A DNA stretch of 18,697 nucleotides from positions 1-18,697 of the forward strand of contig CAZHWR010000035.1 of the NCBI GenBank assembly GCA_964536085.1, given 5' to 3'. The translations under genes and the position numbers were made by a program. This stretch comes from CAZHWR01 sp964536085 (GTDB lineage: Bacteria; Bacillota; Clostridia; Oscillospirales; Ruminococcaceae). Positions 1-6,285 of this stretch are shown piece by piece; the first letter of the stretch is position 1, and every line of letters begins with the position of its first letter. The notes under the pieces were generated by a model. That model was not told where the DNA came from, did no database searches, and worked only from the letters and a program-made list of their open reading frames with translations.

Positions 1-1
1 C

Positions 2-166
2 AAAGGCGTAGTAAAGACAGCGAAAAAGAACCAGCTTGTAAAGATAGGCAAGAAGTCCTATGTTGTAAACAAATCGGGCGTAGTACAGAAGAACAAGAAA
101 TCCATCAAGGTTGGAAAGAAAACTTATAAGACCAACAAAAAAGGCGTAGCGACTCTTAAGAAATAG
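2..166 (+). CDS. C-terminal end of a Lys-rich protein with cell-wall-binding-like repeats (partial)
   Basis: The frame is open from the left edge and ends in TAG, giving the last 54 residues of a gene that starts outside the window. The tail is very rich in lysine and contains two imperfect repeats of about 20 residues built around KIGKKSYVVNKSG and KVGKKTYKTNKKG. This resembles the choline/glucan-type cell-wall-binding repeats of secreted Bacillota proteins, but it lacks the usual tryptophans, so the assignment rests on pattern only. If correct, the protein is secreted and sits on the wall. A strong terminator follows 25 bases after the stop. The catalytic or adhesive part, if any, is outside the window. 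Confidence 0.6.
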   Translation, partial: KGVVKTAKKNQLVKIGKKSYVVNKSGVVQKNKKSIKVGKKTYKTNKKGVATLKK

Positions 167-191
167 TCAAACGCTTGTATAATTAAAAGCT

Positions 192-222
192 AAAAACAGC
201 CTCCCGAAAGGAGGCTGTTTTT
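192..222 (+). terminator. Bidirectional Rho-independent terminator
   Basis: A perfect 13-bp stem (192-204 with 210-222) closes a five-base loop (CGAAA). It is GC-rich at the top, with five A on the left and five T on the right. It lies between the partial plus-strand gene ending at 166 and the minus-strand sugar transporter operon ending at 294, so it can serve both convergent units. Confidence 0.9.
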
Positions 223-293
223 GTTCAATAATGTTTATTCCAGAGAAGACAGCAGAAGATTGATTATCAACACATAGATATTATTGTAAAGTT

Positions 294-1136
294 TTATCCC
301 TTTACAGCTCCTGCAGCAACTCCTTTAATGATATATTTCTGACAGGAAAGATAGAAGATTATTATAGGAATAATCGCCAAAACGAGCATAGCCATCATTG
401 CTCCCATGTCGATAGATCCGTATCCGCCCTGTAAATATTGTATAGCAATCGGAATAGTTCTGTAATCAGAGCCTATAACCAAGAGCGGAAGAAGATAGTC
501 GTTCCATATCCACATGGCGTTTAATATCGCCACTGTTATCGCAGTCGGCTTTAAAATGGGGAGTACAACCAGGAAGAAAATTTGTATCGGATTGCAGCCG
601 TCTATAGTGGCGGCTTCTTCGATTTCTAGCGGTACGGTTTTAACAAATCCGCTGAACATGAATACAGAAAGTCCCGATCCGAAGCCCAAGTATATCACGA
701 TAATGCCAAACGGATTGTCGAGATTCATTCGGTTTGCGATATACGACATTGTGAACATGACCATCTGGAACGGCACTATCATCGAAAATACAAACAGATA
801 ATAAAGCGCCGAAGTGAATTTTGATTTAACGCGTACAATATACCATGCCGTCATAGATGTGAAAAGCACTATGACCGCTACCGAAAATACCGTTATAAAA
901 ACGGAAAGGAAAAATGCGTTTATAAAGCCTGTCTGTTCAATTCCGTTTGTGTAGTTTTCAACACCTGAAAACGTTGCGGGATCCGGCAGAGTGAAAGGGG
1001 TGGTTTTAATATAAAACCGACCCTTGAACGAGTTCATCAAAACAATTATAATCGGCAGAATAAACATAACAGCCAAAACTGTCAAAACCGTAAGCATAAT
1101 TATTTTTGACGTTCTGCTTTGCTTTTCAGCTTCCAT
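294..1136 (-). CDS. Sugar ABC transporter permease, MalG/UgpE type
   Basis: This 280-residue integral membrane protein has about six hydrophobic segments, the first near residues 12-36. The cytoplasmic EAA loop that contacts the ATPase is visible as EEAATIDGCNPIQIFFLVVLP in the last third of the protein, the signature of carbohydrate permeases of the MalG family. It is the distal gene of a minus-strand operon. Its ATG shares one base with the TGA of the upstream permease (TGATG at 1138-1134), so translation is coupled. Together the two permeases form the channel for the solute captured by the lipoprotein encoded first in the operon. The sugar transported cannot be read from the sequence. Confidence 0.92.
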   Translation of the reverse strand: MEAEKQSRTSKIIMLTVLTVLAVMFILPIIIVLMNSFKGRFYIKTTPFTLPDPATFSGVENYTNGIEQTGFINAFFLSVFITVFSVAVIVLFTSMTAWYIVRVKSKFTSALYYLFVFSMIVPFQMVMFTMSYIANRMNLDNPFGIIVIYLGFGSGLSVFMFSGFVKTVPLEIEEAATIDGCNPIQIFFLVVLPILKPTAITVAILNAMWIWNDYLLPLLVIGSDYRTIPIAIQYLQGGYGSIDMGAMMAMLVLAIIPIIIFYLSCQKYIIKGVAAGAVKG

Positions 1137-1981
1137 CAGCTTTCAACCTCCCTGCGGCGGGTTATTACAAGCTGTGTAAGCGCTATCGCCGCGACGATGA
1201 TAAAGAATATTACCGCTTTTGCCTGACCTACGCCTTTATAGCCTATGCGGTTGTAGAATGTTGTATAAATATCCAAAGCCAGCATAGCCGTTTCTCTGCC
1301 GGGTGCCCCTGCTGTAAGCGCAAGGTTTTGGTCGAACAGCTTGAACGAGTTGGATATAGTCAAAAACAGGCAGATAGTAACCGAAGGCATTACCATCGGA
1401 ACGGTTACGTTGAAAAGCGTTTTAAAAGGTCCTGCGCCGTCGATTTTCGCAGCCTCCATTAGCTCGGTGGGAATATTCTGTATTCCGGCAATATAAATTA
1501 TCATCATATAACCTATCATCTGCCAATTCATGAGGATAATGAGTCCCCAAAAGCCGTATTCAGATTTAAAAGTCAGATCGACCCCCAAAAATGTGGTTAA
1601 AACGCCGTTTATAATAAGCTGCCAAATATATCCCAGAACAATGCCTCCGATAAGATTGGGCATGAAGAAAACAGTCCTGAACAGATTTGTGGCGGGAAGC
1701 TTCCGGGTCAGTAAAAGCGCCAGCGTAAACGCTGCGATATTGACCGTCAGAACTGATATTACTGCGAATTTCACCGTAAACCAAAGCGCGTTCAAAAAGT
1801 CGGCGTTTGTAAAGGCTTTAACATAATTTTCAATTCCTACAAATTCAGCGTCTGTTACAGTGTTAAATCTGGTGAAAGATAGAACCGAGCCCATAATAAA
1901 CGGTATCAGAAAGGCTATTAAAAACGCGGCAAGAGTCGGAAGCGCAAAAATGGGGAAGTACTTTTTTAATGTTTTTTCCAA
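1136..1981 (-). CDS. Sugar ABC transporter permease, MalF/UgpA type
   Basis: This 281-residue membrane protein has six predicted membrane segments. Its EAA loop (MEAAKIDGAGPFKTLFNVTV) lies near residue 175, as expected for the MalF/UgpA half of a carbohydrate importer. The N-terminus (KKYFPIFALPTLAAFLIAF) is a typical short cytoplasmic lead into membrane helix 1, with no long MalF-type periplasmic insertion. A purine-rich AAGGAGAG ribosome site lies just ahead of the ATG at 1981. The gene begins 21 bases after the binding-protein gene ends and overlaps the next permease by one base. No ATP-binding subunit is encoded nearby, so a shared MsmK/MsmX-type ATPase encoded elsewhere is the likely partner (inference). 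Confidence 0.92.
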   Translation of the reverse strand: MEKTLKKYFPIFALPTLAAFLIAFLIPFIMGSVLSFTRFNTVTDAEFVGIENYVKAFTNADFLNALWFTVKFAVISVLTVNIAAFTLALLLTRKLPATNLFRTVFFMPNLIGGIVLGYIWQLIINGVLTTFLGVDLTFKSEYGFWGLIILMNWQMIGYMMIIYIAGIQNIPTELMEAAKIDGAGPFKTLFNVTVPMVMPSVTICLFLTISNSFKLFDQNLALTAGAPGRETAMLALDIYTTFYNRIGYKGVGQAKAVIFFIIVAAIALTQLVITRRREVES

Positions 1982-2002
1982 AAGACCGCTCTCCTTTAAA
2001 GA

Positions 2003-3370
2003 TTATTCGCTTACCGCTGCTTTTTCAGATTTCCAGTCGTTTATTACCGTGGATTTAACATACTCCCAGGCGGAGTTGCCCTGCGCATATTTTAAAAGCG
2101 CCGCGCCGAAATTGTCTTTAAACGTTTGGCTTGGGAAGGATGCAAATGTCCATGCGACAGATTTGATGTTGTCCTTGTTCATCCAGCGAACGACCTCTTT
2201 TGCAAGCGGATCATCAGGCTGTTCGTCGTCGTTAAACGTGTTGAACGGCGGAATAAAGCCGAGGTCGTCTATAACGTATTTTTTACCCGTGTCGCTTGAA
2301 AACAACCAATCAAGAAATTCCAACGACGCTTTTTGCTTTTCCTCGCTCACTTTGGAATTGATGGCAAGATAGTTTTCGGTCCCTATGCAAAGCCCCTGTT
2401 TTTCGTCTTCGCTCATGCCTGTGTATATTGGCAGGTATTTAACGTCGTCCTCGTTAACAACATTTCCGTTTACTTCGCTTATCTGGTTCCACGCCCAGTT
2501 GCCGTTTTGAACCATCGCTGACTGGCCCAGTGCAAATTCCGCCATCGAATCATCTACACTCTTGCTGCCAAGAAGCGTTTTTTCGGTGACGGAGTTGCTT
2601 GTGTAAAGATCAAAAAGATTTTTGAAGTTGTTTTCGTATTTAAAGGATATTTCACTTGCACCGAGACCTGTTGTAATAGTGTCTACGCCTTCTTCTGCAA
2701 TTTCAGAAAATTCGTAGAAAAGCGGAACGTTGGCAAGATGCGTGTGCCATCTCCAGTCTTCGCCTGATTTGAGAGAGGTAGAGGAAAACACGCCCTGAAT
2801 ACCTAACTCATCCTTGTGCTTTTGCATATCCTCTACGACTGTCTTGAGCTTTTCAAAATTATTGATGTCATCTGCCGAATCAAAATCCACCGCTTTATCG
2901 CTGAGCGCGAAATATTTTTTCATGACAGCGTTGTTGTATATTATGCCGTATCCCTCGACGACATACGGTATGCCGTAAACGCCGCCGTTTGAGGTTATAG
3001 CCATATCCTTATCGACTAAATAGCTGTAAATTTTAGAGTCTTTTATGTCTGCGCAATAGTCCTTCCACGAGGAATAACCAACAGGACCGTTTATCTGAAA
3101 TATGGTTGGAGCATCCGATTTGGCTATCTCTGATTGAAGGGTTTCCTCGTATTTACCGCTCGCCGCGGTGACTACCTTTACCTTTTTGCCTGTTTCGCTT
3201 TCATATTTTTTTGCCAGTTCTTCATATGCTTTTGCGCTTTCGGGCTTAAAATTCAAAAAGTAAACGTCGTCCGATGAAGCGTCGCCGCTTGAGGAAGAAC
3301 CGCTGCATCCCGTGAACAAGCAGCTGAAAATCGCCGCGACAAGGAATACAGATATTATTTTTTGAAACAT
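2003..3370 (-). CDS. Extracellular sugar-binding lipoprotein (solute-binding protein family 1)
   Basis: This is the substrate-capture subunit of the importer, 455 residues from the start chosen here. That start (ATG at 3370-3368) is preceded by GGAGG at the right distance and begins a lipoprotein signal peptide: MFQK, a hydrophobic run, then TGC-S with Cys22 as the lipidated residue, followed by a Ser-rich linker. A longer frame opens with ATG at 3436, but its extra 22 residues are encoded by the promoter/operator region and are rejected. The mature part has the family 1 pattern (YxxEtGkKVkVv near the start, then NGVYGIPYVVEG). It is first in the operon and probably the most highly expressed gene. 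Ligand unknown; an oligosaccharide or glycoside is likely. Confidence 0.92.
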   Translation of the reverse strand: MFQKIISVFLVAAIFSCLFTGCSGSSSSGDASSDDVYFLNFKPESAKAYEELAKKYESETGKKVKVVTAASGKYEETLQSEIAKSDAPTIFQINGPVGYSSWKDYCADIKDSKIYSYLVDKDMAITSNGGVYGIPYVVEGYGIIYNNAVMKKYFALSDKAVDFDSADDINNFEKLKTVVEDMQKHKDELGIQGVFSSTSLKSGEDWRWHTHLANVPLFYEFSEIAEEGVDTITTGLGASEISFKYENNFKNLFDLYTSNSVTEKTLLGSKSVDDSMAEFALGQSAMVQNGNWAWNQISEVNGNVVNEDDVKYLPIYTGMSEDEKQGLCIGTENYLAINSKVSEEKQKASLEFLDWLFSSDTGKKYVIDDLGFIPPFNTFNDDEQPDDPLAKEVVRWMNKDNIKSVAWTFASFPSQTFKDNFGAALLKYAQGNSAWEYVKSTVINDWKSEKAAVSE

Positions 3371-3394
3371 AATGTTTCCTCCAATATAAGTTTT

Positions 3395-3423
3395 TGTATA
3401 ATTAGATTTAGCTAAATTGACAG
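3395..3423 (-). promoter_or_regulatory. Candidate promoter and operator of the sugar ABC operon
   Basis: On the minus strand CTGTCA (3423-3418) and TATACA (3400-3395) are 17 bases apart, a weak -35 with a moderate -10. The spacer contains a perfect 12-bp palindrome, ATTTAGCTAAAT (3406-3417). Palindromes of this size in the promoter spacer are typical binding sites of LacI-family sugar repressors, which commonly control such importers. No regulator gene is next to the operon, so the assignment is inference. The start codon of the binding protein is at 3370. Confidence 0.45.
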
Positions 3424-3479
3424 GTTTATTCTGCATTTGGCGCAGTAAAATAATTTATTATAACGGATTAAAAATAAAC

Positions 3480-3519
3480 AGACCGCGTCCGCCCGCCGTT
3501 TGGCGAACAGGCGCGGTCT
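3480..3519 (-). terminator. Terminator downstream of the DUF1540 gene
   Basis: AGACCGCG (3480-3487) pairs with CGCGGTCT (3512-3519), with a second small stem (CGCC, 3494-3497; GGCG, 3502-3505) inside the loop. Read on the minus strand, the hairpin is followed by TGTTTATTTTT, a usable U-tract. It therefore ends transcription of the minus-strand DUF1540 gene before the sugar operon promoter. It is 168 bases from the DUF1540 stop. Confidence 0.6.
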
Positions 3520-3687
3520 TAGCGGTTGTAGGCTTCGTTTGAATAAGCGGGGTAATAACGGTGTAAATTTTTTCTGTTTCAATCGTTATTACGAGCTTTC
3601 CTTTTCGCGCCGGGCTACGGCGCAAAGTCCGCTTTGCGAACCGAAAGAACTCAAAGTACAGCTCTTAACTGAGGATTATAAGCGCGC

Positions 3688-3855
3688 TTATTTTTTTTCA
3701 AACGACATACAATCGGTGCACTGAACAACGGTGGGATTGGTTTCATGCGTTCCTACAGTAATGCAGTCGAGTGAACAGTAGTCTTTGTCGCCGCAGTGAT
3801 GTGTGCATTGATCAACAGTACATTTTATGCTTGTGTTCGCATTATCACATTTCAT
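3688..3855 (-). CDS. DUF1540 domain-containing small Cys-rich protein
   Basis: The 55-residue product starts MKCDNANTSIKC and carries the DUF1540 pattern of paired cysteines: IKCTVDQCTHHC, then YCSLDCITVGTHE, then TVVQCTDCMSF. The evenly spaced cysteines suggest metal binding, but the family has no established function; it is common in spore-forming Clostridia. The ATG at 3855 is chosen because GGGAGGTGAG lies four bases upstream. The longer frame opening at 3969 adds 38 residues with no family similarity and no ribosome site. The gene is alone, with its own terminator, and faces away from metK. DUF1540 assignment is from recognition of the motif. Confidence 0.85.
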   Translation of the reverse strand: MKCDNANTSIKCTVDQCTHHCGDKDYCSLDCITVGTHETNPTVVQCTDCMSFEKK

Positions 3856-4079
3856 TTTTCTCACCTCCCGTGTGTTTCTTTTCTTAGTTTTGCCCCAAAT
3901 GAAAAAAATAATCAGAACAGACTTAATCTTGTAAGGAAGAAAATGCCTTTTTACGGTAAAATTTCCCAAAAAATTTTCGGTAAACCGCGGATATGCAGGC
4001 GATTTTCGTGGCTTTTGCCGCCTTTATGCGAAAAATGATTCGTTTTATACATTTTATTCCTATCGGGATCATGTTGGTA

Positions 4080-4108
4080 TTGACAAACATAGACATAATA
4101 ACTATAAT
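4080..4108 (+). promoter_or_regulatory. Consensus sigma-A promoter of metK
   Basis: TTGACA (4080-4085) and TATAAT (4103-4108) are both perfect consensus hexamers with an ideal 17-base spacer. Transcription would start near 4114-4116, immediately before the first base of the SAM-I aptamer, so the whole 5' leader is the riboswitch. A consensus promoter fits control exerted after initiation by the riboswitch. Confidence 0.92.
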
Positions 4109-4116
4109 ATTGTTAA

Positions 4117-4254
4117 ACCTTATCAAGAGTGGTGGAGGAATCAGGTCCTGCGAAGCCCGGCAACCTGTTGATACGTGGTGCCAATTCCTGCGGTTTATCC
4201 GGCAGATGAGGGGAACATTCAGTTAGTTTCGCTCAGTTTTCTGAGCGTTTTTTG
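4117..4254 (+). promoter_or_regulatory. SAM-I (S-box) riboswitch controlling metK
   Basis: The aptamer runs from about 4118 to 4211. The closing P1 helix is CCTTATC (4118-4124) with GATGAGG (4205-4211). Between them are the S-box conserved blocks CAAGAG, GTGGAGGAATCAGGTCC, CGAAGCCCGGCAACC and GTGCCAATTCC. The aptamer is followed by an intrinsic terminator hairpin (4230-4247) with a T run. By the known mechanism of this class, SAM binding stabilises the aptamer and lets the terminator form, switching metK off when SAM is plentiful. The aptamer looks complete. Confidence 0.96.
4230..4253 (+). terminator. Riboswitch expression-platform terminator
   Basis: CGCTCAG (4230-4236), loop TTTT, CTGAGCG (4241-4247) and then six T form a compact intrinsic terminator. 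It sits 18 bases after the P1 helix of the SAM aptamer and 21 bases before the metK ATG. The AAGGAG ribosome site (4261-4266) lies beyond it. Confidence 0.92.
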
Positions 4255-4274
4255 TTTTTTAAGGAGATGTTTTT

Positions 4275-5453
4275 ATGTCTGATTATTTGTTTACTTCGGA
4301 ATCGGTCACTGAAGGCCATCCCGATAAAATTTGCGACCAGATATCCGATGCGGTTTTGGACGAGCTTTTAAAGCAGGATTCCGAGTCCCGCGTTGCGTGC
4401 GAAACCATTGCAACGACGGGAATGGTAATGATAATGGGGGAAATTTCCACAAACGCAAGCGTTGATATTGAAAAAATTGCCCGTTCGGTAATTTCCGATA
4501 TCGGTTATACGCAAGACTGCGGCTTCGACGGTGATTCCTGCGCCGTTTTAACCACGATAGACGAGCAGTCGAGCGATATCGCCATGGGAGTTGACAAGGC
4601 TTTAGAAGCAAAGACAGGCTCCGATAACGCGCTTGACAGCACCGGCACCGGCGATCAGGGCATGATGTTCGGTTATGCGTGCGATGAAACCCCGGAGCTC
4701 ATGCCGATGCCGATAGCTCTGTCTCACAGGCTCGCAAAACGTCTTGCCGCGGTGAGAAAAAGCGGCGAGCTAGATTATCTGCGCCCGGACGGAAAAACTC
4801 AGGTTACGATTGAATATAAAGACGGCAAGCCGTTCAGGGTGGATACGGTCGTTGTTTCATCGCAGCACAGCGAGGACGTAAGCCTTGAAACTTTGAGAAA
4901 CGATATCAAGGAAAAGGTTATATTAAGCACTATTCCAAAAAGTCTTATAGATGAAAATACCAAATACTTCATCAATCCGACCGGAAGATTTGTCATCGGC
5001 GGACCGTGCGGCGACAGCGGACTCACAGGAAGAAAGATAATCGTCGATACGTACGGCGGATATTCCCGTCACGGCGGCGGATGCTTTTCCGGAAAAGACC
5101 CGACTAAGGTAGACCGCTCGGCTGCGTATGCAGCCCGGCATATAGCCAAAAATATCGTCGCTGCGGGAATCGCGTCCAAATGCGAGGTAGAGCTTGCATA
5201 TGCCATCGGCGTAGCTCATCCCGTTTCGGTCATGGTCGATACGTTTTCAACAGGAAGCGTTTCGGATGAAAGAATTTCCGAGGCTGTCAAAAAGGTATTT
5301 GATTTGCGTCCAAACGCGATAATCCGCAGCCTTTCATTGAGAAAGCCGATTTACAGGCAGCTTGCCGCATACGGACACATGGGCAGGGAAGAGCTTGGCG
5401 TTGCATGGGAAAAAACCGACAGGATAAACGATCTGCTCAACGCAATAAAATAA
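4275..5453 (+). CDS. metK: S-adenosylmethionine synthetase
   Basis: MetK makes SAM from methionine and ATP in the cytoplasm. The 392-residue protein is full length for the family. Visible motifs are FTSESVTEGHPDK at residues 6-18 (catalytic His15, ATP-phosphate contact), GTGDQGMMFGYA from residue 124 and GGGCFSGKDPTKVDRSAAY from residue 267. The last is the phosphate-binding loop, with Cys270 where most homologues have alanine. The ATG at 4275 follows AAGGAGATG at a suitable distance. Expression is governed by the SAM-I riboswitch directly upstream, a feedback loop on the enzyme's own product. The gene stands alone, and no ordinary terminator is apparent before the palindromic element that follows. 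Confidence 0.98.
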   Translation: MSDYLFTSESVTEGHPDKICDQISDAVLDELLKQDSESRVACETIATTGMVMIMGEISTNASVDIEKIARSVISDIGYTQDCGFDGDSCAVLTTIDEQSSDIAMGVDKALEAKTGSDNALDSTGTGDQGMMFGYACDETPELMPMPIALSHRLAKRLAAVRKSGELDYLRPDGKTQVTIEYKDGKPFRVDTVVVSSQHSEDVSLETLRNDIKEKVILSTIPKSLIDENTKYFINPTGRFVIGGPCGDSGLTGRKIIVDTYGGYSRHGGGCFSGKDPTKVDRSAAYAARHIAKNIVAAGIASKCEVELAYAIGVAHPVSVMVDTFSTGSVSDERISEAVKKVFDLRPNAIIRSLSLRKPIYRQLAAYGHMGREELGVAWEKTDRINDLLNAIK

Positions 5454-5478
5454 TAGATCAATCATAAGGCGCGGATTC

Positions 5479-5682
5479 GGGCGGATTCATGTAAAAAAGA
5501 GTGGGTTTTGAAAGGCAAAATTTCCGATTTTGCAAAACTGCTTTGCACCCATAAATTCAGAGGGGTTGGATGCAGAACAAGGCAAAATGCACAGTAATCC
5601 TGACGGATTGCGAGCATTTTTAACGAGGTTCTGCGCAAAATCAACAAATTTATGGGCTGCTCTTACTTACATGAAGCCGCCC
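5479..5682. repeat. Near-palindromic intergenic element (MITE-like or structured RNA)
   Basis: A 204-base segment reads as a set of nested inverted repeats. The outermost 23-base arms (5479-5501 and 5660-5682) match at 20 of 23 positions. Inside are CCCATAAATT (5548-5557) with AATTTATGGG (5647-5656), GCAGAAC (5572-5578) with GTTCTGC (5628-5634), AAAATGC (5584-5590) with GCATTTT (5614-5620), and AATCC-TGAC-GGATT at the tip (5596-5609). The left arm has an extra side hairpin (GCAAAAT 5515-5521 with ATTTTGC 5527-5533, flanked by GTTTTG and CAAAAC) that the right arm lacks. GCGGATTC is directly repeated at the left end (5471-5478 and 5481-5488). Open frames across it on both strands are by-products of the symmetry. 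I see no clear target-site duplication. Confidence 0.8.
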
Positions 5683-5836
5683 TTTGCCGCGCTTTTTAAA
5701 CAGACGCATATTTTAAAGTTGAATATCATTTTTAAAGGATGTATTCTGTGGCTTATTTCATATAGCGTTTTGCTTTTGGCAGTAACGCCTTGATTCTGCG
5801 CTTCATATAATGGAGTACAAATACGGAGGTGTTAGT

Positions 5837-6178
5837 ATGGTATACTTTTGGGGCGCTGTTTTGCTTATCGTCGCAACTTTGGGGATAATAGATATTCTTA
5901 ACAGCGCCAAATATTCCATTAAAGCCGAGGGAAGAAATCCGCGAGTATATTATTTTTTCGAGTCGTCAGGATGCGATGAATCGCTGGAGTTTGTCGTTCG
6001 TGAAACGATAAAAAAATATCAGTGGAACGGCGCGGTGAAAAGCCTGCATATCATTATAGTTGACTGCGGTATGGACGCGCAGACCGCGGGAATATGCGAC
6101 AGAATACTGGAAGAATACGACTTTGTGAGCGTGATAAAAAAAGACAGTTTTCCGAACCAGCTATATGTGTTTAATTGA
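5837..6178 (+). CDS. Small membrane-anchored protein of unknown function
   Basis: The 113-residue product is not one I recognise. The start is ATG at 5837, preceded by GGAGG eight bases upstream; an in-frame ATG at 5810 lacks a ribosome site. Residues 3-21 (YFWGAVLLIVATLGIIDIL) form one hydrophobic segment, probably an N-terminal membrane anchor. The rest is soluble and mixed alpha/beta, with a hydrophobic strand SLHIIIVDCGMDAQT in the middle and two cysteines. That strand and following turn loosely recall the nucleotide-sugar loop of GT-A glycosyltransferases, but the protein is far too short to be one. It lies between metK and recD2, 107 bases before the latter, which has its own promoter. 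Confidence 0.75.
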   Translation: MVYFWGAVLLIVATLGIIDILNSAKYSIKAEGRNPRVYYFFESSGCDESLEFVVRETIKKYQWNGAVKSLHIIIVDCGMDAQTAGICDRILEEYDFVSVIKKDSFPNQLYVFN

Positions 6179-6217
6179 TTTTTAACAAAAACCGACGTTT
6201 ATAATTGTTATTTGCAA

Positions 6218-6246
6218 TTGCATGGAAAATATTTTATACTTATAAT
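6218..6246 (+). promoter_or_regulatory. Candidate promoter of the recD2-comF operon
   Basis: TTGCAT (6218-6223) and a consensus TATAAT (6241-6246) are separated by 17 bases, in an AT-rich stretch 40 bases ahead of the recD2 ATG. The -35 matches the consensus at four of six positions. A weak AAGGA ribosome site (6273-6277) follows before the start codon. Confidence 0.6.
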
Positions 6247-6285
6247 GATATTTGGCTTACATAGCCTTAAACAAGGAATACTAAA

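Larger units (their letters stand above)
3371..3687. other. Gene-less spacer with operator, terminator and hairpin cluster
   Basis: This 317-base stretch has no credible gene. From low to high coordinate it holds the ABC operon promoter (about 3395-3423), the DUF1540 terminator (3480-3519), a 9-bp inverted repeat (3552-3560 with 3584-3592), two overlapping hairpins (3607-3623 and 3621-3638), and a 14-bp palindrome ATAAGCGCGCTTAT (3678-3691) followed by a T run. Short open frames here match nothing I recognise and lack ribosome binding sites. Confidence 0.6.

Noticed and set aside
3371..3436. N-terminal extension of the sugar-binding lipoprotein from ATG 3436
   Set aside because: It would put 22 residues before a perfect lipoprotein signal and is encoded by the promoter/operator; the GGAGG site favours ATG 3370.
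5530..5793. An 87-codon plus-strand open frame behind metK, and a minus-strand one at 5462-5647
   Set aside because: Both run through the nested palindrome, have no ribosome binding site and no recognisable protein pattern; their openness follows from the repeat's symmetry.
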